The notes below the pieces were generated by a model. The model did no database searches, had not been told where the DNA came from, and saw nothing but the letters and a program-made list of their open reading frames with translations. DNA of 20,844 nt. It comes from an uncultured Campylobacter sp. GTDB lineage: Bacteria; Campylobacterota; Campylobacteria; Campylobacterales; Campylobacteraceae. The DNA lies in assembly GCA_905373295.1 (NCBI GenBank), contig CAJPSJ010000002.1, positions 1-20,844 of the forward strand, in the 5' to 3' direction. A program made the translations under genes and the position numbers. Positions 1 to 6,888 of the stretch are shown here, one piece after another (positions within the stretch are counted from its first letter, which is position 1; every line of letters begins with the position of its first letter).

Positions 1-1094
1 ACCTCTTTGACCTCGGCGGTGATTTTGTGAAAAAACGGCGCGTGAAAAAACGCTAGCCCCGTGCGATCTAGCAGCGCCCTAATCTGCGCCAGATCGCTAA
101 GTAGCGGCACGCCCAGAGCGTCCAGCGCATCGGAGCTGCCCGATCTGCTGGTGATCGCACGGTTGCCGTGCTTGGCGACGCGCACGCCGAAGCTTGCCGC
201 GATAAAGGCCACGGTCGTGGAGATATTGATCGTCTTTAGCCTATCGCCGCCCGTACCTACGATGTCAAACATCGGACTCGGATCGTCGTAGGTGATCGAG
301 TATTTTAAGATACTGCGCACGAGCGCCGTGAGGCTGCTTGGGTAGAGCGATTTTTCGCTAATCAGCACGAGCAGCCCCGCAAGCTGCACGATGTCGTAAT
401 CCTGCTCGTAAAGCGCCTTGCAAATGACCGCATAATCGTCGCTATCTAGCGGGAAGCCCTTTTGTAGCTTCAACATAAACGGGGCGAAATTTACCACGAG
501 TTTCTCCTTTAAAATTATCTTTTTGCCGTAATTGATGAAATTTTCGATGATCTTTTTGCCGTATTGAGTAAAAAAGCTCTCGGGATGAAATTGAATGCCG
601 AAAACAGGCTTGCTTCGGTGCTTCATCGCCATTATAATGCCGTCGTTTTCGCTCTTTGCTAAAATTTCAAACTCGCGCGGCAGCGTAGCTTCGTCCACAT
701 AAAGCGAGTGGTAGCGCATCACTTCAAATTTACGCGGCAGCCCGCTAAAAAGCACGCTGTCATTGTAAATTTCGATCGTCGAGCTCTTGCCGTGTAGCGG
801 CACCTCAAGCTGCTTTATCTCCGCATCTGCCGCGTATCCGATCGCCTGATGCCCAAGGCACACGCCCAAAATCGGCACGTCCAAATCCGCGCGCAAAATA
901 TCCAGGCAGACGCCGCTGTCTTTTGGGTGATTTGGTCCGGGGCTTAGGATTATGTGCGACGGGGCAAGCTCGCGCACCCTCTCTAGCGTTATCTCGTCGT
1001 TGCGGAAGTAGCGCACCTCCTCGTCGCTTAGCTCCAAAATGTATTGATAAATATTAAAAACGAAGCTGTCGTAATTATCTATCATTAAAATCAA
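1..1094 (-). CDS. trpGD: Bifunctional anthranilate synthase glutaminase / anthranilate phosphoribosyltransferase (TrpG-TrpD fusion), 3' end outside window
   Basis: This gene serves the first two steps of tryptophan synthesis. The TrpG part releases ammonia from glutamine for TrpE, and the TrpD part transfers phosphoribosyl from PRPP to anthranilate. The frame is open from 1094 to the window edge (364 codons visible). Residues 1-190 are a class I glutamine amidotransferase: MIDNYDSF at the start, the nucleophile elbow GVCLGHQ with Cys79, and FHPES with His170 and Glu172. After a short linker TrpD begins near residue 200. It shows the PRPP loop GTGGD (280-284), NIST (290-293) and KHGNR (308-312). 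The start is probably TTG at 1094, because an AAGGA lies 7 bases upstream; the ATG at 1085 (residue 4) is too far from it. It lies downstream of trpE on the same strand with a 314-base gap. Fusion of the two domains is known in Campylobacter. I see no damage in the visible part. Confidence 0.95.
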   Translation of the reverse strand, partial: MILMIDNYDSFVFNIYQYILELSDEEVRYFRNDEITLERVRELAPSHIILSPGPNHPKDSGVCLDILRADLDVPILGVCLGHQAIGYAADAEIKQLEVPLHGKSSTIEIYNDSVLFSGLPRKFEVMRYHSLYVDEATLPREFEILAKSENDGIIMAMKHRSKPVFGIQFHPESFFTQYGKKIIENFINYGKKIILKEKLVVNFAPFMLKLQKGFPLDSDDYAVICKALYEQDYDIVQLAGLLVLISEKSLYPSSLTALVRSILKYSITYDDPSPMFDIVGTGGDRLKTINISTTVAFIAASFGVRVAKHGNRAITSRSGSSDALDALGVPLLSDLAQIRALLDRTGLAFFHAPFFHKITAEVKE

Positions 1095-1408
1095 AATTTT
1101 ATCCTTTTTTAGGGCGCTTGCGCCTCTTGAAAATTCTAAATAGTTTAATTTAACCGCTTTGCGGCGGCTAAATTTAGCGCCGTTTTAGTGCCTCTTGCGG
1201 GCTAAATTAAAATTCCGCTCGCAGCTGCGGCATTACTATATCAGCTGCGACGTTACGCTGCTTTGCAGCCGATATGTATCTCGGCATTGCGGCGCCGAAT
1301 GAAGCTAGCCGTTAAATTTAACGTCCTTACGCCGAAGCCGCTATTAAATTTAGCCGAATCAAACTCGCACCGAAAAGCGGTGCGCCCGGCTAGCTAAATT
1401 TAAAGGGT
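1095..1408. other. trpE-trpGD spacer, no gene seen
   Basis: This 314-base spacer separates two genes that would normally be tightly linked. I see no convincing ORF. It carries several TAAATTTA-type words, including the perfect 12-base palindrome GCTAAATTTAGC at 1167-1178, which recurs inside trpE at 1568-1579. It also holds the GC-rich hairpin at 1366-1384, listed separately. Confidence 0.6.
1366..1384 (-). terminator. Hairpin just after trpE, possible weak terminator or attenuator
   Basis: A perfect 7-base-pair stem (CGCACCG / CGGTGCG) with a 5-base loop lies 25 bases past the trpE stop in the direction of transcription. No clear U-tract follows on the minus strand, so full termination is doubtful. 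It may instead stabilise the trpE message end or reduce readthrough to trpGD. Confidence 0.3.
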
Positions 1409-3124
1409 CTAAACTTCCTCGCATAGCTCCTCGATCGCCTTGAGCGGGCTTTTGCGCTTTTTGCAGATCTCCGCGTATTCGCTCTTTGGCGAGCTGTCGT
1501 AAACGATGCCTGCGCCCGCTCCGATAAATACGAGATTACTTAGCCCTTCGCAGCCGAAATTCTCCGCGCTAAATTTAGCGGCCTCAAACCGCATCGCGCG
1601 GTTAAAGCTCCCACTTTCTAAATTTAGCGCCCCACAGCCTGCGCGAGCTTTTAAATTTAATGTCGCGTCCCGCTCGCCTGCGCGAGCCGGTAAATTTTGC
1701 GCCTCGCCGCCGCCCTTTTGCGCCGCAGCACCGCAAAGCTCCGTCGTCTCGGGATTTTCACCGTCGCAAAGCTCCGTTGCTTCGGACTTCTCCTCGCCGC
1801 AAACAGAGTCTAAATTGAAGTTGGAATTTCGCTTAAAATCCTCGTCAGAGCAGGAATTTTGCGCGTCGCGATTTACAAAGATCGCCGAGCGAATCAAGAT
1901 CGCCTGCATCACGTCGCCGCTAAAGCGCCAAAATCCGATTCCGCCGCCGTAGATGCCGCGCTCATAGCGCTCCAGCTCATTTATGATCTGCATCGCGCGA
2001 ATCTTCGGGCTGCCGCTTAGCGTGCCCGCAGGAAAGATAGTGCCGAGCACTTCAAACGCGCTTGTGCCGCGCGGTTTGGTGCCGTAAACCTCGCTTACGA
2101 TGTGCATCACGCTTTCGTAGCGCACGATGCGCATCGCGTTTTGCACCCGTACCGAGGCGGGCGCGGCGAATTTGCCGATGTCGTTGCGAGCCAGATCGAT
2201 CAGCATCCGATGCTCCGCAAGCTCCTTTTCGTCGCTTAAAAGCTCACGCTCGAGCGCCGCGTCGGCCTCGGCATTCGCGCCTCTGCTGCGGGTGCCCGCG
2301 ATGGGAGCTACGAAAATTTCGTCCTTTTTGATCTCCATGATCAGCTCGGGGCTGGAGCCAGCGACGCAGCCGTACGGCGTCGGGAAGTGAAACATATAGG
2401 GGCTTGGATTGTTCTTTTTGAGTCGCTCGTAAAACTCCAGGCTGCCCAGATTCGTGCCGACTTCTAAAATTTCGCCCAGCACGACCTGAAACACGTCACC
2501 GCTTTTTATCTTTTCTTTTGCAGCCTCGACCATTGCGCTAAAATGCGACTCCTCGGCGCCCATATCGGTTAAAATTTTAAATTTAAGCTCTTTTTTCTTA
2601 GGCTCGGACTTAGCCGCGGCTTGCGATTTCGATCCTATTTTTATCGCGACGTCCGCTCTTGCGGCACTCTGCGGCGCAGCTCTCTCTTCGACAGAGCCTT
2701 GCTGCGAGGCTTGCAAGCTAAGCTCGCGCAGGTTTTCGTAAATTTGGACGTCCTTACCGTAAAAATCGTAAATTTTGCTGATTTTATCGTAGTGCAGGTA
2801 GTTTGCGGCGTTGGCGTAAAAAAACGGCGGGAAGTCATACAGCGCCTGCTTCGGCGAGCCAATATTTTCGAACGCGCGCACGATGTCGTAGCCCAAAACG
2901 CCGAAAAGTCCTGCAAAGCTCGCGTTTTTAAACTCGCTTGCGCCCGCTTTTGCGCTTTTTACCTCATCAAATTTAAGCTTTAGAGCCTCAAAGCTCATCT
3001 TAAACCCGTCGAAATAATCGCAATCGATGCCGATGATGACCTGGGCGTCGTCCTCTGCAAGATAGCTTTGCGGATGCGTCTTTAAAATTTCGCGGTAGTA
3101 AAAAAGCGGCTCTTCTAAAAGCAT
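1409..3124 (-). CDS. trpE: Anthranilate synthase component I (TrpE) with a long low-complexity insertion
   Basis: TrpE converts chorismate to anthranilate using ammonia from TrpG, whose gene follows downstream. The catalytic chorismate-binding domain occupies roughly residues 185-560 and shows IAGTRSRG (275-282), LARNDIG (311-317), FPAGTLSGSPK (364-374) and GAGAGIVYDS (535-544). The start was moved to ATG 3124, giving 571 residues, because AAGGACG sits just before it; the upstream in-frame ATG at 3151 has no ribosome binding site. The oddity is residues about 418-529, inserted between the strand ending IRSAIFVNRD and the strand LVFIGAGAGIV that normally follow each other closely. This segment is low in complexity, rich in E, A, G and N, and contains 11-residue and 13-residue imperfect repeats. 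A second variable linker (about 136-180) joins the N-terminal region to the catalytic domain. PabB is the alternative, but the adjacent trpGD favours TrpE. Confidence 0.92.
   Translation of the reverse strand: MLLEEPLFYYREILKTHPQSYLAEDDAQVIIGIDCDYFDGFKMSFEALKLKFDEVKSAKAGASEFKNASFAGLFGVLGYDIVRAFENIGSPKQALYDFPPFFYANAANYLHYDKISKIYDFYGKDVQIYENLRELSLQASQQGSVEERAAPQSAARADVAIKIGSKSQAAAKSEPKKKELKFKILTDMGAEESHFSAMVEAAKEKIKSGDVFQVVLGEILEVGTNLGSLEFYERLKKNNPSPYMFHFPTPYGCVAGSSPELIMEIKKDEIFVAPIAGTRSRGANAEADAALERELLSDEKELAEHRMLIDLARNDIGKFAAPASVRVQNAMRIVRYESVMHIVSEVYGTKPRGTSAFEVLGTIFPAGTLSGSPKIRAMQIINELERYERGIYGGGIGFWRFSGDVMQAILIRSAIFVNRDAQNSCSDEDFKRNSNFNLDSVCGEEKSEATELCDGENPETTELCGAAAQKGGGEAQNLPARAGERDATLNLKARAGCGALNLESGSFNRAMRFEAAKFSAENFGCEGLSNLVFIGAGAGIVYDSSPKSEYAEICKKRKSPLKAIEELCEEV
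1538..1873 (-). repeat. In-frame microrepeat insertion inside trpE
   Basis: Within this stretch CGCAAAGCT recurs at 1732-1740 and 1765-1773 (33 bases, 11 codons apart), giving the related peptides EATELCDG and ETTELCGA. GCCTGCGCGAGC recurs at 1637-1648 and 1676-1687 (39 bases, 13 codons apart), giving PARAGERDATLNL and KARAGCGALNL. The palindrome GCTAAATTTAGC (1568-1579), also seen in the spacer downstream, lies here too. All periods are multiples of three, so the reading frame is kept. Confidence 0.75.
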
Positions 3125-3250
3125 TTTCGTCCTTAGAATTTTTAGCGCCATTATACGCTGCTTAGCTTAAATTTGAGCGGGCGGCGCGAGCTTAAGCGGG
3201 CTTAATGCAAGCAAAATTTTAGTAAAATTAGCGAATTTTAAGGAGAGCGC

Positions 3251-3982
3251 ATGAAGATTTTATTTTCCCCAAGCGAGATGAAAAGCGAGCTGGGCGGCGG
3301 CATGCGCATGTGCGAGCAAAATTTTATCTTTGCAGATCTTTACGAAAAGCGTCTGCAGATGCTGCGCGCTTATGCGGATTTCGTGGATAAAGCAAGCAAG
3401 GCGGAGCTTTGCAAGCTTTTTGGGCTGAAAAAATGGGATGCGGCTCTGCGCGAAAATATCTTTGAAAAAGGCTGCGCGAAGGCGCTTTTGCGCTACACGG
3501 GCACCGCGTATCGCGCCCTAGGCTACGCGTCGCTAAGCCCCGGCGCGCAGGAGTTTGTGGAACGAAACACGATAATTTTTTCAAACCTTTTCGGCCCCGT
3601 GCTGGGCGGCGACGCGCTGCCGAACTATAAGCTCAAGCAGGGCGAAAAATTCGGCGGCATAGACGCGGCGAAATTTTATCGCAATAGCTTCTCCGCCGCG
3701 CTGGATCGCTATCTGGCAGATGAGTGCATCGTGGATCTGCGCGCGGGATTTTACGAAAAATTTTATGAGATGAAGCGCGAATATCTGAGTTTTAGTTTCA
3801 TCAAAGGCGGCAAGGTGCTGAGCCACTACGCCAAAGCTTGGCGCGGCAAGGTGCTGCGCGAAATAGCTCTTGCAGGCGCTTGCAGCGAGGCTGAGGTGCT
3901 TGCGCTGCGTTTGGGCGGCGCTTCCGTGCTAGAGATCAAACAGATCGGGCTAAAAAAGGAGATCGTGCTGGAAATTTCATAA
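3251..3982 (+). CDS. yaaA: YaaA family (DUF328) peroxide stress protein
   Basis: The 243-residue product is close to the usual YaaA length. It begins with the family-typical ILFSPSE motif and has the conserved C-terminal SHYAKAWRGKVLREI block (about residues 192-206). In E. coli YaaA limits free iron and DNA damage under hydrogen peroxide stress; the biochemical activity is not settled, although DNA-binding has been reported. The protein should be cytosolic, and I see no signal peptide or membrane segment. The start ATG has AAGGAG 5 bases upstream. An AT-rich stretch with TAAAAT about 20 bases before the ribosome binding site could be its -10 element. It is divergent from trpE and stands alone, followed by repeat-rich DNA. 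Confidence 0.88.
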   Translation: MKILFSPSEMKSELGGGMRMCEQNFIFADLYEKRLQMLRAYADFVDKASKAELCKLFGLKKWDAALRENIFEKGCAKALLRYTGTAYRALGYASLSPGAQEFVERNTIIFSNLFGPVLGGDALPNYKLKQGEKFGGIDAAKFYRNSFSAALDRYLADECIVDLRAGFYEKFYEMKREYLSFSFIKGGKVLSHYAKAWRGKVLREIALAGACSEAEVLALRLGGASVLEIKQIGLKKEIVLEIS

Positions 3983-4121
3983 GGCGCGAAAACCGCTCGG
4001 AGAATTTTACGATAAAGCTTGCAGATTTAATGCGAATTTTTACGTAAAATTTAGCCCGGAAAATTTGCCGCGAGTTCAAATCCCGCCCCATCCAAAGCGA
4101 TTTTACCCGGAGAAATTTGCG

Positions 4122-4400
4122 GGCGGAATTTTATCGCGAGGATTTTGCGGCGGCTTTTAGTTTTTTGCACTCTTTTGGCGAGCTTTGGGCGGCTTTGAAC
4201 GAGCTTCTGGCGGTGAAATTTTACCGCAAGGATTTTTCAGAGTAAAATTTACGCTCTTTGCGTCTGCGCGCTCCGCATAAAATTTTACGGCGATCTTGTC
4301 GTGATTTTACACCGATTTTGCGGCAATTTTTACAATACGGAGCGCAGAAATTTTGCCGTAGAATTTTGACTGAAATTTTACCGTGCGGAATTTTACCGCG
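4122..4400. repeat. Dispersed GCGGAATTTTACCGC-like repeat copies
   Basis: Three related copies are visible: near 4122-4145, 4210-4235 and 4384-4400. Each has a GCGG/GGTG-like start, then AATTTTAYCGC. The first two are also followed by RAGGATTTT and are spaced 88 bases apart. Each is partly self-complementary (GCGG..CCGC flanking AATTTT). Confidence 0.5.
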
Positions 4401-4563
4401 ATAGAATTCCGTCGAAATTCAATCGCGGCAAAGATACGGCACCCGCGGTATAAACGTAAAATTTTATCTCAAATTTACGCTAAACCGCCGCAGTCTGGGC
4501 GCAGAATTTTAAAATCCGCTGCCAAGCCGCAATATGAACAAACGCAAGCGGGCTAATTTGCAT

Positions 4564-4768
4564 AAAATTTCAAGTCGAAATTCCGCTCCTTAAAATCCCG
4601 TAAATTTTCAAATTTTGCAAATCGCGCGCTGAAATTTCGAGCCAAAATTCCGCTTGTAAACTTTCAAGCCGAGCCGACTCCAGGTAAAATTTCAAACCGA
4701 AATCCCGCGATCAAAATTCCCTGCCTCAAAATCCTGCAAATCCCCCGCTTTCAAAGCCAAAATCCCGC
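4564..4768. repeat. Four copies of a degenerate 23-base repeat
   Basis: Copies lie at 4564-4586, 4631-4653, 4686-4708 and 4746-4768, all the same length and in the same orientation. The shared pattern is RAAATTTCRARYC followed by RAAATYCCGC; the last copy diverges at its left end. Start-to-start spacings are 67, 55 and 60 bases. The copies are too degenerate and the spacing too irregular for a CRISPR array. Confidence 0.6.
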
Positions 4769-4828
4769 AAATTTATCAAGCTTTAAATTTTAAAGCTATA
4801 AACTTCGCTTCAAATTTCAAGGATCAAA

Positions 4829-5560
4829 ATGTTAGAACTCCCCTTTATCGGTGCCGTCGTGGGCTTTATATCGGGCTTTTTCGGTATCGGCGGCGGCACG
4901 GTCGTAATGCCCGTGATGATGGCTCTGGGATACGACGTCAAGACCGCCGCGGGCATCTCGGTGATGCAGATGTTCATCGTCTCGCTTTTCGGCTCATATC
5001 TGAACTACCGCGCGGGCAGACTCCGCCTAGATAGCGGCATCGCGGTGGGGTTCGGAGGGCTGTGCGGCGCGAGCCTATCGGGCTTCATCGTAAAATACTC
5101 GCCAGAAATCGTGCTTGAGATCGGTCTTTTGCTGACGCTTGCTATCTCATTTCTCAAGCTCTTTAGCACGAACGTAACAAGCGGCGGCAACGCCGATCCT
5201 CACGGCGCGGTGCTGTTTTTCATCGGCTTTGCTATCGGCGCGATCGCGCTTAGCATGGGCGTGGGCGGCGCGGTATTTCTGACGCCGATTTTGGTCGGAT
5301 TTTTGGGCGTCGATATCAAAAGAGCGGTCTGCATGGGGCTATTTTTCATCGTTTTCGGCTCATTTAGCGCGCTTTTAAGCCTTTCGTACAACGGCCATGT
5401 GGATTACGAACGCGGCGCGCTGCTAGCCGTGGGCGGGCTTTTGGGCGTGTATTTCGGTACCTCTCAGGCTCGCCGTGCAAAGCGCGAAACTCAGAAAAAA
5501 TGGCTGCTCGTCCTCTACGTCGTGCTATTTGCGCTGGCGCTAAAAAAGGTGCTGCAGTAG
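4829..5560 (+). CDS. TauE/SafE family membrane permease
   Basis: A 243-residue integral membrane protein, about the family's usual length, with some eight hydrophobic segments. Two related halves are visible, as expected for the DUF81 fold: residues about 8-50 with GFISGFFGIGGGTVVMPVM and a second copy near 130-175 with GAIALSMGVGGAVFLTPIL. Members export or import sulfur-containing organic or inorganic anions such as sulfite or sulfoacetate; the substrate here cannot be read from the sequence. The ATG has AAGGATC just upstream. No sulfur-metabolism gene lies nearby, so context gives no help. It is transcribed in the same direction as crcB, but a 378-base repeat-rich spacer separates them. 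Confidence 0.88.
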   Translation: MLELPFIGAVVGFISGFFGIGGGTVVMPVMMALGYDVKTAAGISVMQMFIVSLFGSYLNYRAGRLRLDSGIAVGFGGLCGASLSGFIVKYSPEIVLEIGLLLTLAISFLKLFSTNVTSGGNADPHGAVLFFIGFAIGAIALSMGVGGAVFLTPILVGFLGVDIKRAVCMGLFFIVFGSFSALLSLSYNGHVDYERGALLAVGGLLGVYFGTSQARRAKRETQKKWLLVLYVVLFALALKKVLQ

Positions 5561-5735
5561 CGCTGCGGACGATTTTACTGCGCTACGTTTTGCCCTTGCC
5601 TCGGTTTTGCTACAAGCGCGATTTAGACGCCTACTACGGACACGCCAGAGCGATTTTAAGCGCCTGCGCGCTGTTTTGCTACGCGCCCTTTTGCGCCTCG
5701 TAGTTTTTTGCTTTGCCGTCCTCTTACACTGCGCG

Positions 5736-5770
5736 CGTTTGATCGCCGTCTTGCGGCGGCGCGTCAAACG
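5736..5770 (+). terminator. Hairpin downstream of the TauE-like gene, possible terminator
   Basis: An outer stem CGTTTGA (5736-5742) / TCAAACG (5764-5770) encloses an inner stem CGCCG (5744-5748) / CGGCG (5754-5758) with loop TCTTG and an asymmetric internal loop. A short TTTT follows at 5776-5779. It lies about 175 bases beyond the stop of the permease gene, so its role is uncertain. Confidence 0.3.
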
Positions 5771-5782
5771 TCGCGTTTTGCC

Positions 5783-5845
5783 GCGCGAGTAAAATTTTAA
5801 AACGAAATTTCGAAAAGCGCGAGTAAATTTTAAAAACGGAATTTT
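5783..5845 (+). repeat. Imperfect tandem repeat before crcB
   Basis: Two adjacent copies (5783-5810 and 5817-5845, 34 bases apart) share GCGCGAGTAAA, a run of AATTTTAAAA and then ACGRAATTT. They differ by small indels within the A and T runs. Confidence 0.6.
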
Positions 5846-5938
5846 AACTAGCCGCGTTAAAATAGCGAAGTCGCACATCTTTCGTCCTATGGAGGCTAGA
5901 TGGCGAAATAAAATTTACGAATTTTAAAAGGACTTGGA

Positions 5939-6319
5939 TTGACGAACTTGATTTTAGCAGGGCTAGGCGGCTGTGTAGGCGCGATGGCGCGAGTAGGCTT
6001 AAGCGGAGCGATCGCGCGCGCAATGGATCGCGCCGGATTTTGGAGTGCGTTTCCGATCGCTACTTTTTGCGTGAATGCGCTGGGAAGCCTGCTGATAGGG
6101 TTTTTGCTCGCACTAAATTTAACGCAGAGCGTGCGGGTATTTTTTATCGCAGGCGCGCTGGGCGGCTTTACGACATTTTCTACGTTCAGCTACGATACGC
6201 TGCAATTATTGCTGGCGCGAGAATTTGCTATCGGTGTGCTAAACGCGGTCTTAAGCGTATGCGCCTGTATGCTTTTTTGCTACGCTGGGCTGCTCTCGGG
6301 CAGAGCGCTTGCAGGCTAG
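5939..6319 (+). CDS. crcB: Fluoride ion channel CrcB/FluC
   Basis: FluC proteins are small dual-topology dimeric channels that let fluoride leave the cell. The 126-residue product has the expected four membrane segments. It has the family motifs GGCVGAMAR (residues 10-18), TFCVNALGSLLIGF (about 42-55) and GGFTTFSTFSYD (about 79-90). The last contains the Phe and Thr/Ser residues known to line the fluoride path. The start is TTG, preceded by AAAAGGA with good spacing; no better ATG lies upstream. I do not see a recognisable crcB fluoride riboswitch in the 380 bases before it. Downstream lies gene-poor DNA. Confidence 0.92.
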   Translation: MTNLILAGLGGCVGAMARVGLSGAIARAMDRAGFWSAFPIATFCVNALGSLLIGFLLALNLTQSVRVFFIAGALGGFTTFSTFSYDTLQLLLAREFAIGVLNAVLSVCACMLFCYAGLLSGRALAG

Positions 6320-6888
6320 CTGTGGAGCACGTGAGCTTTAAATTTAAATCGCCTCTATGTTTGCGCTTTTAAATCAAAATTTATTGAAAGTGCCTGCGTT
6401 ACGGAATTTTATCGCGCGCATGTGCTGCAAAATCTGCGAGCGATGGGCACAATCCCACATGCTGTGCAGTTTTGTAAAAGAGTGCGCAGTAGCTTCGGCA
6501 AAGTGCAATAGCTATCAAAACGAGCAAATCGTAAGACGAGCGAAAAGTAAAGCGAGCGAGAGGGATTTTAGCTAAATAATGGTGCTCGGACAGGCTGGCA
6601 AAATCCAGATAAATTTGAAATTTGCGTGCATTCTCTGCGTATCTTGTTTGCCGCAGCTTTGTGAAATTTCGCTATCTTGCGCCTAGTTATCGCGACGCCC
6701 TAAAAATTTCGCTGTCTTGGCGCGGATAAAATAAACCTAAGCCGTGCGATAAATTTTAAAAGCTCCGCGGGCAAATTTTAAAGCTTGAAGCTTAGAATTT
6801 TAAAATTCTCACGTAAATTTTAGAAGCTAAATTAAAGCGCGCCGAAATCACGATCTTATGTGTCAAATCCTGCAGCGCTATCTTAGAT
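6320..6888. other. Gene-poor spacer, nothing firm
   Basis: A 72-codon frame at 6357-6575 (+) has no recognisable domain, no good ribosome binding site and cysteine-rich random-looking sequence, so I do not call it. An inverted repeat GCATGTG (6418-6424) / CACATGC (6456-6462) is present. The right part is AT-rich with many AATTTTA words. Confidence 0.5.

Larger units (their letters stand above)
3983..4828. other. Gene-free, RAATTY-saturated spacer
   Basis: I find no credible ORF or RNA gene in these 846 bases. The sequence is dense in AAATTT, GAATTT and AAATTC words. By eye I count roughly 25 to 30 RAATTY sites between 4020 and 4800, where random DNA of this composition would hold about one. 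The left half favours the form GAATTTTACCGC and the right half favours AAAATTYC...CCGC, so the word content changes orientation across the spacer. Confidence 0.7.
5561..5938. other. Gene-free spacer between the TauE-like gene and crcB
   Basis: No convincing gene. The spacer contains repeated pieces such as TTTTGCTAC and GCGATTT..CGCC in its left half, the hairpin at 5736-5770 and a tandem repeat at 5783-5845. The open frames on both strands here are arginine-rich and look like composition artefacts. Confidence 0.55.

Noticed and set aside
4074..4097. A tRNA-like T-arm, GAGTTCAAATCCCGCCCCATCCA
   Set aside because: The T-stem has a mismatch and the bases 60 to 70 upstream cannot form the matching acceptor stem, D-arm or anticodon arm. 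It is probably a chance match in GC-flanked AATTT-rich DNA.
4564..4768. A possible CRISPR array
   Set aside because: The copies are degenerate, spacing varies from 55 to 67 bases, spacers share the same AATTT words and no cas gene is present.
5540..5878. A 112-codon minus-strand frame
   Set aside because: It is extremely rich in Arg and Lys with no domain, overlaps the end of the TauE-like gene and covers a repeat-rich spacer, so it looks like a composition artefact.
5561..5938. A fluoride riboswitch upstream of crcB
   Set aside because: I could not recognise its conserved pseudoknot pattern in the spacer; only repeats and one hairpin are visible.
6357..6575. A 72-codon plus-strand frame after crcB
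   Set aside because: It has no good ribosome binding site, no hydrophobic or domain pattern, and an irregular residue composition.
6582..6610. TGGTGCTCGGACAGGCTGGCAAAATCC, which looks like the reverse complement of a tRNA acceptor end
   Set aside because: On the minus strand no TTC-type T-loop or acceptor partner is found at the right distance.
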